NCBI GenBank assembly: GCA_965373045.1
Contig: CBDVEQ010000062.1
Span: forward strand, 1 to 12,550
Length of the DNA: 12,550 nt
DNA from: DAOVDI01 sp965373045
Lineage (GTDB): Bacteria > Acidobacteriota > Aminicenantia > Aminicenantales > Aminicenantaceae
Reading direction: 5' to 3'
Shown here: positions 1-7,241 of the stretch, piece by piece
Layout of the letters: every line of letters begins with the position of its first letter
How positions within the stretch are numbered: position 1 is the stretch's first letter
Made by a program: the position numbers and the translations under genes
The notes under the pieces: model-generated
The model's database searches: none
What the model saw: only the letters and a program-made list of their open reading frames with translations
What the model was told of the DNA's origin: nothing

Positions 1-16
1 AAAGCGCAACTTTCAT
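1..16 (-). CDS. 5' end of an unidentified gene downstream of purD, cut by the window edge
   Basis: An ATG at 16-14 on the minus strand overlaps the purD stop in an ATGA arrangement and is followed by codons for M-K-V-A-L before the window ends. An excellent ribosome binding site (AAGGAGG, minus strand, at 30-24) sits 7 bases upstream, inside the end of purD. The same overlap style joins other genes here, which supports a real start. Five residues cannot identify the protein. PurE often follows purD and would be a reasonable guess from context, but that is inference only. Confidence 0.7.
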
Positions 17-1293
17 TTGTTTTCCTCCTTTTTCACTCCAATATCACTGCGGTACAACATTCCTTCAAAAGAAATCAGGGGGAGTGTTTCGTATATTTTA
101 GTCATGGTTTCAGTCAGGGTGTTTTCAGAAGCGCATACATTCAGTACGCGACCCCCATTGGTATAGGTTTCTCCTTCCCGTAACTTTGTCCCCGCATGAA
201 ATATAGTTATACCGGGAATGTCCATGACGTTCTTTAATCCCTTGATCACGAAACCTTTTTGATATTGGCCCGGGTATCCGTCAGAGGCAATGACAACACA
301 ACCGGAAGTCTTCTGGCTCCATTTTGCCTCGAGTTGGGAAAGGTTTTCCTCTACAGAGCCCATAAGAAGATCAACCAGGTCGCTTTCCAGCCTGAGCATC
401 TGAGGCTGGGTTTCAGGATCTCCAAAACGGCAGTTATATTCCAGTACCTTGGGACCCTGATCTGTCAGCATCAACCCGACATACAAAACACCTTTGTACT
501 TTTTGCCTTCCTCCAGAAGCCATTTAATGGTGGGAATTACGATCGTCTGCATAACCTTATCGAACAGACGCCTGTCCGTATAAGGAGAGGGAGAGATGGC
601 ACCCATGCCTCCGGTATTCGGGCCCTTGTCCCCATCATAAACGGCTTTGTGGTCCATAGTTGTTACAAGGGGAACAACCACAGCGCCATCTGTAATCACA
701 ATGAAGGAAACCTCTTTCCCCCGCAGAAATTCTTCTATCAAAACCCTGTTTCCAGCTTCGCCAAATATTCTCTCGGTCATGATCTCGTCTATAGTCTTTT
801 CGGCCGAAGACATATTCTTACAGATAATTACCCCTTTTCCGGCTGCAAGACCATCTGCTTTGATAACCACAGGGAAAGAAAATCTTCCTGATGAAAGCAT
901 TTTTTTTGCCTGGTCAGGGCTCTCCACTACCTCGAAATCGCCTGTAGGGATCTTATACATTTTCATAAACTGTTTGGCAAAGATCTTGCTGCCTTCCAGT
1001 TCAGCAGCGTTTTTTCTCGGGCCGAAGACTTTCAATTTCATTTTCTCGAACTCATCAACAATCCCCAGCGTCAAAGGGACTTCGGGCCCAACAACAGTCA
1101 GATCGATTCCTTCTTTGAACGCAAACTCCAGGAGAGCAGGAATATTCTCCGGGGAAATGTCTACATTCTCAGCGACAGCCATTGTTCCGGGATTTCCAGG
1201 GGAGCAAAATATTTTTTTCACACGCGGGCTTTGAGAAATCTTCCACGCAAGTGCATGCTCTCTGCCTCCAGATCCTATCACAAGTACTTTCAT
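13..1293 (-). CDS. purD: Phosphoribosylamine--glycine ligase (GAR synthetase)
   Basis: PurD ligates glycine to 5-phosphoribosylamine with ATP, giving glycinamide ribonucleotide, the second step of de novo purine synthesis in the cytosol. The 426-residue protein has the usual length and the family landmarks in order: N-terminal VIGSGGREHALAW (5-17), VVGPEVPL (67-74), the ATP-grasp loop IKADGLAAGKGV (144-155), the DHK and GPNTGGMGA segment (214-232), and the metal/ATP site EYNCRFGDPETQ (285-296). The ATG start overlaps the stop of the upstream SHMT gene as ATGA, and no good Shine-Dalgarno precedes it, so it is probably translated by coupling. Its substrate glycine is a product of the upstream enzyme, which gives the pair a clear metabolic logic. 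Assignment is secure. Confidence 0.97.
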   Translation of the reverse strand: MKVLVIGSGGREHALAWKISQSPRVKKIFCSPGNPGTMAVAENVDISPENIPALLEFAFKEGIDLTVVGPEVPLTLGIVDEFEKMKLKVFGPRKNAAELEGSKIFAKQFMKMYKIPTGDFEVVESPDQAKKMLSSGRFSFPVVIKADGLAAGKGVIICKNMSSAEKTIDEIMTERIFGEAGNRVLIEEFLRGKEVSFIVITDGAVVVPLVTTMDHKAVYDGDKGPNTGGMGAISPSPYTDRRLFDKVMQTIVIPTIKWLLEEGKKYKGVLYVGLMLTDQGPKVLEYNCRFGDPETQPQMLRLESDLVDLLMGSVEENLSQLEAKWSQKTSGCVVIASDGYPGQYQKGFVIKGLKNVMDIPGITIFHAGTKLREGETYTNGGRVLNVCASENTLTETMTKIYETLPLISFEGMLYRSDIGVKKEENK

Positions 1294-2738
1294 ATTCGTT
1301 GTCCATTTAAATATTCCAGATTTTCTTGAAACATCTCAGCAAACTTCGGATAAGGAATTGCTGATCTGATCACTCTGGCTGCAAGAGGAACAGCCTTCTC
1401 CGGAGGCAGGCAATAAAACATGTTAAGAAAGTTCTGGCGGTATTTTTTTACTTCGTCTTTGACGGACTTGTTTTCTTTGAGCACATCCGCGATCAGCCCT
1501 GACAGTGTATCAAAATCTTTTTCCTTCATCCCGAACCGGGTCATTTCCTGCACACCCGTCCGGATACCGCTTGGCTCCAGAAAAGTCTCGTCGTCAGGAA
1601 GTGCCTGATAATTGGTCACAATATTGTTCTCTTCCAGCCTGCGGGCAATATCCATACCATTGCCATATTCCTGGACCCTGATAAGCACCTGGTGGGTCTC
1701 GGTAAACCCATCCGCTTCATCCCCTTCCACTGGGATCCCTTTATCTTTTAATGCCCGGGCAAAGGCTTTAGCGTTGCTTCGCACCTGTGTCTGATAATCG
1801 TCCTTGAACTCATTCATCTCATAGGAGGCCATCAGGAGTCCGAGCAGGGTTCCTAAATGATGATTGCTGGTCGATCCTGGAAACGTACGCCCCTTGATAT
1901 CCAGCCAGAGCTTCCGTATGGGAGTCCCTTTCGGGAAATTTCCAACCACAAGGCCTCGCTGGGGCCCAAAAAATGTTTTATGCGTGCTTCCGGTAACCAG
2001 ATTCACTCCCTCGGCAAGAGGGGCTTGAAAGGCTCCGTACAGGCCAAGAACATGGGCCATATCAAACATGATGACCGGGGGTTTTTCCCAATCCTTGACA
2101 ATATCCGCCACAAATTCGACTGGCTCTCTGTAAATAAACATGCTTTTCCCGAAAATAATCAGATCCGGTCTGTGCTTTTCCAGCAGTTCTCCCAGTCTAC
2201 CGATGTCGGGCTTGTAGGGATTGTCCCTGGAAACCGGAAAATTGATCACATGCTCCCTTCCTGTGGCAGGATCTTCAGCTACATAATTGAACAGAGCCCC
2301 CATTGGCTGGGAGCTGAGATGGCCTCCCTTGGTCAGGTCATTGTTCATAACCAGGCTCATCTTACGGGACGGCTGGCCTTCAGGCCTGTTTCTATTCAGA
2401 AACTTAACCATGGCTTTGAAGACAACCTCATTGGCCATCTGCCCGCTGATGGTGCGTAATTCCACTTCCGAACATCCAAAAAAATCTCTCAGCTCTTTTC
2501 TGGCTTCTATTTCGACATCCTTGATAAAATCAATTCCCTGATAGAAGTATATCTCTTCGCCCTTCATTGTCCTGTGCTCCGCATACCTCCCTGCCGGGTC
2601 GGATATCTCGCACATCTTAACCAGGAGGGAAGGAGTGGACTCAGACGGAATGAGGTTAAAAGATTCCTTCTGCCTCCATGTATTGTTTGTCTCTATCCTT
2701 TGAAACAAAGATTGAATTTTTTCTTCAAATTTAGACAT
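1290..2738 (-). CDS. glyA: Serine hydroxymethyltransferase-family PLP enzyme (divergent)
   Basis: SHMT interconverts serine and glycine, moving a one-carbon unit to tetrahydrofolate. The 482-residue product has the fold-type I landmarks: an N-terminal LIPSES segment (typically LIASEN, residues ~29-34), YAEH followed by YFYQGIDFI, a RTISGQMANE cofactor segment (~95-104), FDMAHVLGLYGAF (~225-237), the PLP-lysine motif GSTHKTFFGPQRG (Lys254), and GIRTGVQEMTRFGM near the C-terminus with the arginine expected to bind the substrate carboxylate. It is longer than typical bacterial GlyA (about 415 residues) and several motifs are altered, so it is a distant branch and the exact substrate is not proven. 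I chose ATG at 2738, 8 bases after GAGGAG. A GTG three codons earlier would place that site inside the gene. It starts 15 bases after rpiB and overlaps purD by 4. Confidence 0.82.
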   Translation of the reverse strand: MSKFEEKIQSLFQRIETNNTWRQKESFNLIPSESTPSLLVKMCEISDPAGRYAEHRTMKGEEIYFYQGIDFIKDVEIEARKELRDFFGCSEVELRTISGQMANEVVFKAMVKFLNRNRPEGQPSRKMSLVMNNDLTKGGHLSSQPMGALFNYVAEDPATGREHVINFPVSRDNPYKPDIGRLGELLEKHRPDLIIFGKSMFIYREPVEFVADIVKDWEKPPVIMFDMAHVLGLYGAFQAPLAEGVNLVTGSTHKTFFGPQRGLVVGNFPKGTPIRKLWLDIKGRTFPGSTSNHHLGTLLGLLMASYEMNEFKDDYQTQVRSNAKAFARALKDKGIPVEGDEADGFTETHQVLIRVQEYGNGMDIARRLEENNIVTNYQALPDDETFLEPSGIRTGVQEMTRFGMKEKDFDTLSGLIADVLKENKSVKDEVKKYRQNFLNMFYCLPPEKAVPLAARVIRSAIPYPKFAEMFQENLEYLNGQRI

Positions 2739-2746
2739 TGCCTTCA

Positions 2747-2752
2747 CTCCTC
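2747..2752 (-). promoter_or_regulatory. Ribosome binding site of the SHMT-family gene (decides its start)
   Basis: GAGGAG on the minus strand lies directly after the rpiB stop codon and 8 bases before ATG at 2738. The spacing is normal for this ATG. It would be impossible for the upstream in-frame GTG at 2747, whose first base is the last base of the site. Confidence 0.7.
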
Positions 2753-2753
2753 T

Positions 2754-3206
2754 TTATAATTTGAAATGTTTATTTTCAATGTCCTTGATCTTCTGAAGCC
2801 GGTCACCGTGCCGGCCAGATTCAAAAGAGCCCTCCAGCCAGGTATCCACAACCGGCAAAGCCTCATCAATGGGAAGTATCCTTCCCCCCAGGGTGAGACA
2901 GTTTGAATTATTGTGACTGCGGCTCATCTCCGCCATATAAGCATCCATGCATGGTGTAGCCCGTATTCCCTTAAACTTATTAGCAACAATACCCATACCC
3001 AGCCCGGTTCCACAGACCAGGATAGCCCTATCACATTCCCCTTTCAAAACAGCTTCCACGGCCCTGACCGCAAAATCCACATAGTCCACACTCTCTTCGG
3101 AGAAGCATCCATAGTCCTGATAAACAACACCTTTTTCCGAGAGGTGTTTGACAACCCCGGCCTTTAACACGTAACCGGCATGGTCCGATGCAATGGCAAT
3201 TTTCAT
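2754..3206 (-). CDS. rpiB: Ribose-5-phosphate isomerase B
   Basis: RpiB interconverts ribulose-5-phosphate and ribose-5-phosphate in the non-oxidative pentose phosphate pathway, supplying ribose for PRPP. The 150-residue length is typical of the RpiB/LacAB fold. Visible motifs are N-terminal IASDHAG with Asp8-His9, the active-site ILVCGTGLGM with Cys65 and Thr67, NKFKGIRA (76-83), and the SHNNSN segment with His98. LacA/LacB are close relatives, but the Cys-Gly-Thr-Gly active site and the context favour RpiB; some enzymes of this family also take allose-6-phosphate. A strong GGGGGAGG site lies 4 bases before the ATG. It sits 28 bases after the protease gene and ahead of SHMT and purD, consistent with purine precursor supply. 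Confidence 0.94.
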   Translation of the reverse strand: MKIAIASDHAGYVLKAGVVKHLSEKGVVYQDYGCFSEESVDYVDFAVRAVEAVLKGECDRAILVCGTGLGMGIVANKFKGIRATPCMDAYMAEMSRSHNNSNCLTLGGRILPIDEALPVVDTWLEGSFESGRHGDRLQKIKDIENKHFKL

Positions 3207-3234
3207 ATTTCCTCCCCCTGAATATTTCTTGTAA

Positions 3235-4806
3235 CTACTTTTTTTTGATCAGCTCTTCAGCCTCGGGCATTACTTCTATAGCTCTCAGCACGACAGGATC
3301 AGTTTTTCTGTAAACGTGATAACCTTCCTGGATGTCCCAGATGTTCCCAAAAAGTTCTCTTTCCAGCTCTCTTTTGATCTCCTCCTCAGCTTCCGCAAAC
3401 CGGCCGCGATCAAAATCGATCTTCTCTTTTAAAAGATAGAGCTTAAAATCTTCCAGCAGCCTGGAATCCGCAGAGAAAGAACTATCAAAAAGTGTCTTTC
3501 CCTCAGGAAGGGATTCATCTGAATTGATTTCCCCGGGAAGGATGTATTCTTGCGCCAGTGGGGTCTCCTTATCCTTAAACTTTCTGCCGTATCTGAAAAA
3601 AGCTCCTTCAAAAAGAAGCTTTACAGTTTGAGGTTTGTATCGGAATATCACTTCATAATCAGGACTGATACCACCCTGCCCCAGGACCTTACGCCCCCCA
3701 GATGTATAGCGGACCTCCCGGGCTTCTTCCGGTTTTTCCGTTCGATACAGATAGTAGTCTTCAAATCGGCTGTAGTCTCTCTGAATGGATACTCCGCTTG
3801 GCGTGTAATACCTGGCAGTTGTCAGAGCAAGTGCAGCATTCGGGGCCAACGGAAAAACCGTCTGAACCAAACCCTTGCCCCAGGAATCTTCGCCGATGAT
3901 CAATCCCCTGTCATTGTCCCTGATCGCACCACTGACGATCTCCGGAGCGCTGGCCGTGCCCTGGTTGATCAGGATCACCAGAGGAATATCTTCAAACTGT
4001 CTGTTGCGGCGCGCATGAAATTCCCTGTTGTAATAGGAATCCCTTCCCTTGATGGATACGATCATTTTCCCTTTAGAAAGGAACTCATCCGAAAGCATAA
4101 CGGATTGTCCGAAGGTGCCGCCTCCATTTCCTCTGAAATCCAGAATAAGCTTCCGCATACCCTGCTTACGGAGAGAGTTCATTTTCTCTTCAAACTCTTC
4201 TATGGTGTTTTCTGCAAAATTCCGAATAAAAATATAACCGACATCTTCGGTAAGCATGAATGCATAAGGAACACTGTAAAGGGGGATCTCTTCGCGGACG
4301 ATATTCAACTCGAGAGGGTTATCCAAACCTTCACGCACGATCGTTATATTGACCCTGGTTCCTTTTTTCCCCCGCAACTTCAGCATAGCATCAAAACTGG
4401 AAATGAATTTAGTGCTTTCTCCATTGATGCGCGAAATAACATCCCCTGCTCGTATTCCCAGCCGATACGCTGGTGTGCCTTCAATAGGAGAGATCACTAC
4501 CAGGCGGGTTTCATGCTTTTGGATCAATATCCCCAATCCTGAATATTTCCCTTTGTACTCTTCCTGCATCAAAGTCAAACGCCGCGGATCAAGAAAATAG
4601 GAATGAGGGTCCAGGGTTTTCAGCATACCTTTTATAGAGGAAAAGGCAATGCTTTCAGGATCGACCGCTTTAAAGTAGTGCTTTTCGATCAGCGTGATGA
4701 TAGAAGACATTTTGTCGACGGAACGTTTCCAATCGTCCTCAACCCGAGCCGGTAAAACCAAAAGGACGGATAGAAGTGAAACAAATGTTATGATTTTCTT
4801 TTTCAT
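3235..4806 (-). CDS. ctpA: C-terminal processing peptidase (S41 family), exported
   Basis: This is a periplasmic or membrane-associated serine protease with a Ser-Lys dyad that trims protein C-termini. The 523-residue protein starts with a signal peptide (MKKK, hydrophobic to about residue 19). An N-terminal helical region follows, with the LDPHSYFLDP motif (65-74), then a PDZ domain (~84-170) with YSGLGI and a GDVISRINGE ligand loop, and the catalytic domain with DFRGNGGG (223-230). The nucleophile Ser286 lies in NQGTASAPEIVSGA, and the general base Lys311 in GEDSWGKGLVQT, 25 residues later as in the family. The C-terminal ~150 residues are rich in acidic and charged residues and not recognisable to me. 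It is the first gene of the leftward cluster and probably a passenger relative to the purine genes. The ctpA/prc symbol denotes the family; the substrate is unknown. Confidence 0.93.
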   Translation of the reverse strand: MKKKIITFVSLLSVLLVLPARVEDDWKRSVDKMSSIITLIEKHYFKAVDPESIAFSSIKGMLKTLDPHSYFLDPRRLTLMQEEYKGKYSGLGILIQKHETRLVVISPIEGTPAYRLGIRAGDVISRINGESTKFISSFDAMLKLRGKKGTRVNITIVREGLDNPLELNIVREEIPLYSVPYAFMLTEDVGYIFIRNFAENTIEEFEEKMNSLRKQGMRKLILDFRGNGGGTFGQSVMLSDEFLSKGKMIVSIKGRDSYYNREFHARRNRQFEDIPLVILINQGTASAPEIVSGAIRDNDRGLIIGEDSWGKGLVQTVFPLAPNAALALTTARYYTPSGVSIQRDYSRFEDYYLYRTEKPEEAREVRYTSGGRKVLGQGGISPDYEVIFRYKPQTVKLLFEGAFFRYGRKFKDKETPLAQEYILPGEINSDESLPEGKTLFDSSFSADSRLLEDFKLYLLKEKIDFDRGRFAEAEEEIKRELERELFGNIWDIQEGYHVYRKTDPVVLRAIEVMPEAEELIKKK

Positions 4807-4884
4807 GATTATCTCGGATGTTTAATGTTAACAAACACAGGGAAAGAAATCCAGCCTGAACACCGCTTTCCTGGCTTTTCACGG

Positions 4885-4913
4885 TTGACATCGATCAGAG
4901 GAAAAGCTATATT
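4885..4913 (+). promoter_or_regulatory. Near-consensus sigma-70 promoter for the tat-SIS cluster
   Basis: TTGACA (4885-4890, perfect -35) and TATATT (4908-4913, five of six -10 bases) are separated by exactly 17 bases. Transcription would begin around 4920, giving a leader of about 45 bases before the tatA ATG at 4966. It lies in the intergenic region between the divergent clusters and points rightward. I could not find a comparably good promoter on the opposite strand for the protease gene. Confidence 0.8.
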
Positions 4914-4965
4914 TTCCATGCTGAAAGAAACTTGGTTATCCAAAAAACGGCGGAAGAATAATAAC

Positions 4966-5202
4966 ATGTTTGGAAGCATTGGTTTTCCTGAATTACTCGC
5001 GATCATGGCGATCGCACTGCTTGTATTCGGCCCAAAAAAACTTCCGGAAGTAGGACGATCTCTCGGCCGAGCTCTACGCGAATTCCGTAAAACATCCGAC
5101 GAGATCAAGGGGAAGATCGAGGAAGAGATACAAGCCTCAGAACTGAAGGATCTTCACGAAGAAATTAAAAAGGACATAGATGAAAAGGGGGAAGGTTATT
5201 AA
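4966..5202 (+). CDS. tatA: Twin-arginine translocase subunit TatA/TatE
   Basis: TatA oligomerises to form the pore-like element of the Tat system, which exports folded proteins carrying twin-arginine signal peptides. The 78-residue protein has the complete family layout: a short N-terminus (MFGSIGFPEL), one membrane helix (~8-21), the hinge FGPKKLPEVG (21-30), an amphipathic helix continuing through RSLGRALREFRK (31-42), and a charged, acidic C-terminal tail. An in-frame upstream ATG at 4825 would add 47 residues, but it lies upstream of the predicted promoter and adds nothing family-like, so I chose 4966; a weak GGAAG precedes it. No tatB is adjacent, so this looks like a minimal TatA-TatC system in which one TatA-type protein serves both roles. 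It overlaps tatC by 23 bases. Confidence 0.94.
   Translation: MFGSIGFPELLAIMAIALLVFGPKKLPEVGRSLGRALREFRKTSDEIKGKIEEEIQASELKDLHEEIKKDIDEKGEGY
5170..5174 (+). promoter_or_regulatory. Ribosome binding site of tatC, inside tatA
   Basis: AAGGA lies 5 bases upstream of ATG at 5180, inside the tatA coding sequence. It favours this start over the in-frame ATG at 5216, which would give the conventional MTFLEHLEDLRKR N-terminus but has only a poor upstream signal. Confidence 0.55.
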
Positions 5203-5956
5203 ATCTCCTGACGAGATGACCTTCCTAGAACATCTCGAAGATCTCCGGAAACGGATTTTTTATTCTATTATTATCGTTATCGCCGCTGTTATTCCTGCCT
5301 GGATATTCAGTAAAGACATTTATAATATTATTGCAATACCGGTCACTAAATACCTTCCTGAAGGGACAAAACTGGCCTTTACGACACTCTCCGATCCATT
5401 TTTTGTGTATATCAATGTTTCTTTTTTGTCAGAAATTTTTTTCACATCTCCATTTCTTTTTATTCAATTCTGGTATTTTGTCGCACCCGGCATATACAAG
5501 AAGGAAAAAAAGTTCGTTATCCCATTTGTTCTTTTCACAACCCTTTTTTTCTCAATGGGAGCGTTTTTCGGCTTTTATGTTGTATTCCCCTTTGCATGCC
5601 GTTTTTTTCTTGGCATCGGTTCTAACTTTCAACCCGTGATCACAGTCAATACGTATCTCACCCTGGCTCTTCGCGTCCTGATAGGCATCGCACTGGTTTT
5701 TGAGCTGCCAACTCTTGTTTTTTTCATGGCCCGCATGGGAGTCATCACTGCCCGGTTCATGGTCAAAAATTTTAAATATGCGATCCTTATCACTTTTATC
5801 ATCGCAGCGATCATTACGCCGACTCCGGATATGGTTGTACAGACGGTCGTCGCCCTTCCCATGCTAATTCTCTATGGAATAAGCATATTGATCGCGTTAA
5901 TTTTTGGAAAGAAAAAAACGGAGAAAAAAAGCCGGGAGGACGCTCCTGCAGGATAA
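5180..5956 (+). CDS. tatC: Twin-arginine translocase subunit TatC
   Basis: TatC is the polytopic membrane receptor that recognises the twin-arginine signal peptide and recruits TatA. The 258-residue protein has six strongly hydrophobic segments and the family landmarks. FLEHLEDLRKR (15-25) precedes the first helix. WYFVAPGIYKKEKK (98-111) has Glu109 at the position of the conserved signal-peptide-binding glutamate. FELPTLVFF (174-182) contains an intramembrane glutamate, and ITPTPD (212-217) precedes the last helices. The C-terminus is a short lysine-rich cytoplasmic tail. The start at 5180 overlaps tatA by 23 bases and has a good ribosome binding site; ATG at 5216 is the alternative. The next gene starts one base after its stop, so the two are co-transcribed. 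Confidence 0.97.
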   Translation: MKRGKVIKSPDEMTFLEHLEDLRKRIFYSIIIVIAAVIPAWIFSKDIYNIIAIPVTKYLPEGTKLAFTTLSDPFFVYINVSFLSEIFFTSPFLFIQFWYFVAPGIYKKEKKFVIPFVLFTTLFFSMGAFFGFYVVFPFACRFFLGIGSNFQPVITVNTYLTLALRVLIGIALVFELPTLVFFMARMGVITARFMVKNFKYAILITFIIAAIITPTPDMVVQTVVALPMLILYGISILIALIFGKKKTEKKSREDAPAG

Positions 5957-5957
5957 A

Positions 5958-7241
5958 ATGACGAACAAAATAAAAGTTATCATACGCAAAGTTCAGGATT
6001 ACGATCCCAAAATTATTAAAGACGTTATACGTGATGGGCTGGAAGAACTCGGAGTGTCCGATAAGATCGGTGGACGGATCACCATCAAACCCAATGTGGT
6101 GATGGCCCATCACAAAATCGCACCAACTGCATATACCAGGCCGGAATTTATCGCCGGGCTCCTGGATGCTCTTAAAGAGGTCGGTTCAGAGGGAACAGAG
6201 ATCACCATTGCCGAAAAATGCGGGACAGGGCTGCCAACCTCCAGGATGCTCAGAAGAGCCGGCTATTATAAACTGAAGAGATCCCATAATATCAAGATCC
6301 ACCCTATTGAAGAAGCCCGTAAAAAGAGAATTAAACTTCATAAGGGCAAGATACACGAAGAGTTAACGACCTCGGTTGAGATCGTTGACAATGATCTTCT
6401 TATCTACACGCCAAAATTAAAAAGCAATGTACTTGCACAGGGATTGACAGCAGCCATAAAACTCAATGTCGGGATCCTTCTCGATAAGGAACGGATGTGG
6501 CAGCACAATTTCAACCTGGAAGAGAAGATCGTGGATCTTCTCGAGGTAGGATATCCGGATCTTATCATCACTGACGGTATTGAAATGTCCTTCGGGGGAA
6601 ATCAACTGACACAGCATGGAAGACATCTGGGGATTATTATCATGGCTAAAAACCCGGTCGCCCATGACGCAGTCTGTGCTCACATCCTGAATCTCATTCC
6701 TGAAAAAATCACTTATCTCAGAATAGCCCAGGAAAGAGGGTACGGCTCTCTGGATCTCAAAGATATTGATATATCCGGTGATATATCCTTGAAAGACCTT
6801 CAGGAAAAAACCAGGGACTTTGATCTCGGCTACATGAATGTCAAAGATGTCAAGTGCGGTTTCCATATCCTCTGCGGAGAACCCTACTGCACCGGTGGAT
6901 GCCATGGCGTTTTTCTGGACTGGCTTTACATGATCAAGGACAGAAAACCAAAACTGTGGAAAAAACTGCCCGAATGGACCGTTGTCATCGGCAAATATAC
7001 GGGTGACGTCCGGGCAAAACGAGTTATGCTCATCGGCACCTGTACCGAAGTGCTCGGAAAGCTTGAGGCCCGCTCCAAGTTCAGGGTCAAAGGATGCCCG
7101 CCAAGGCATAAAGATCTGGTCCTCTGGCTCTTTCTGCGTGCCGGAATTGTGAATCCGCTCTTCCGGATCGACCTGATTTTAGACTCCTATCTTTTCCTCT
7201 TTTTCTCCTGGTGCCGGCGTTTTTTCCGGGGGAGGCTATGA
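5958..7241 (+). CDS. DUF362-family protein with C-terminal cysteine cluster
   Basis: The N-terminal two thirds match the DUF362 family, whose biochemical role is largely unknown; several members are associated with iron-sulfur clusters. Recognisable features are ITIKPNVVM (41-49), the TRPEFIAGLLDALKE helix (60-74), PKLKSN (152-157), ITDGIEMSFGGNQLTQHG (204-221) and the NPVAHDAVC segment (232-240). A cysteine cluster follows: Cys300-x5-Cys306-x4-Cys311-x3-Cys315, then Cys362 (IGTCTE) and Cys380 in a GCPP motif, suggestive of metal or Fe-S binding. This does not look like an ordinary 2[4Fe-4S] ferredoxin domain. The last ~40 residues are hydrophobic and then basic, possibly a membrane-associating tail. 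I see no twin-arginine signal, so it is not an obvious Tat substrate. ATG 5958 was chosen: AGGA lies 4 bases upstream and the gap to tatC is one base. The next gene overlaps its stop as ATGA. Confidence 0.8.
   Translation: MTNKIKVIIRKVQDYDPKIIKDVIRDGLEELGVSDKIGGRITIKPNVVMAHHKIAPTAYTRPEFIAGLLDALKEVGSEGTEITIAEKCGTGLPTSRMLRRAGYYKLKRSHNIKIHPIEEARKKRIKLHKGKIHEELTTSVEIVDNDLLIYTPKLKSNVLAQGLTAAIKLNVGILLDKERMWQHNFNLEEKIVDLLEVGYPDLIITDGIEMSFGGNQLTQHGRHLGIIIMAKNPVAHDAVCAHILNLIPEKITYLRIAQERGYGSLDLKDIDISGDISLKDLQEKTRDFDLGYMNVKDVKCGFHILCGEPYCTGGCHGVFLDWLYMIKDRKPKLWKKLPEWTVVIGKYTGDVRAKRVMLIGTCTEVLGKLEARSKFRVKGCPPRHKDLVLWLFLRAGIVNPLFRIDLILDSYLFLFFSWCRRFFRGRL

Noticed and set aside
3550..4542. 330-codon rightward open frame opposite the protease gene
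   Set aside because: It lies wholly antisense to a clear S41 protease with intact catalytic motifs, has no recognisable domain, and is a shadow frame.
4825..4965. N-terminal extension of tatA from ATG at 4825
   Set aside because: It lies upstream of the predicted promoter, adds residues unlike any TatA, and the ATG at 4966 gives the standard N-terminus.
5904..5957. Upstream ATG giving the DUF362 protein a KKRRKK leader that might be taken for a Tat signal
   Set aside because: It overlaps the tatC end, contains no twin-arginine motif with a hydrophobic core, and ATG 5958 has an AGGA site and ideal spacing.
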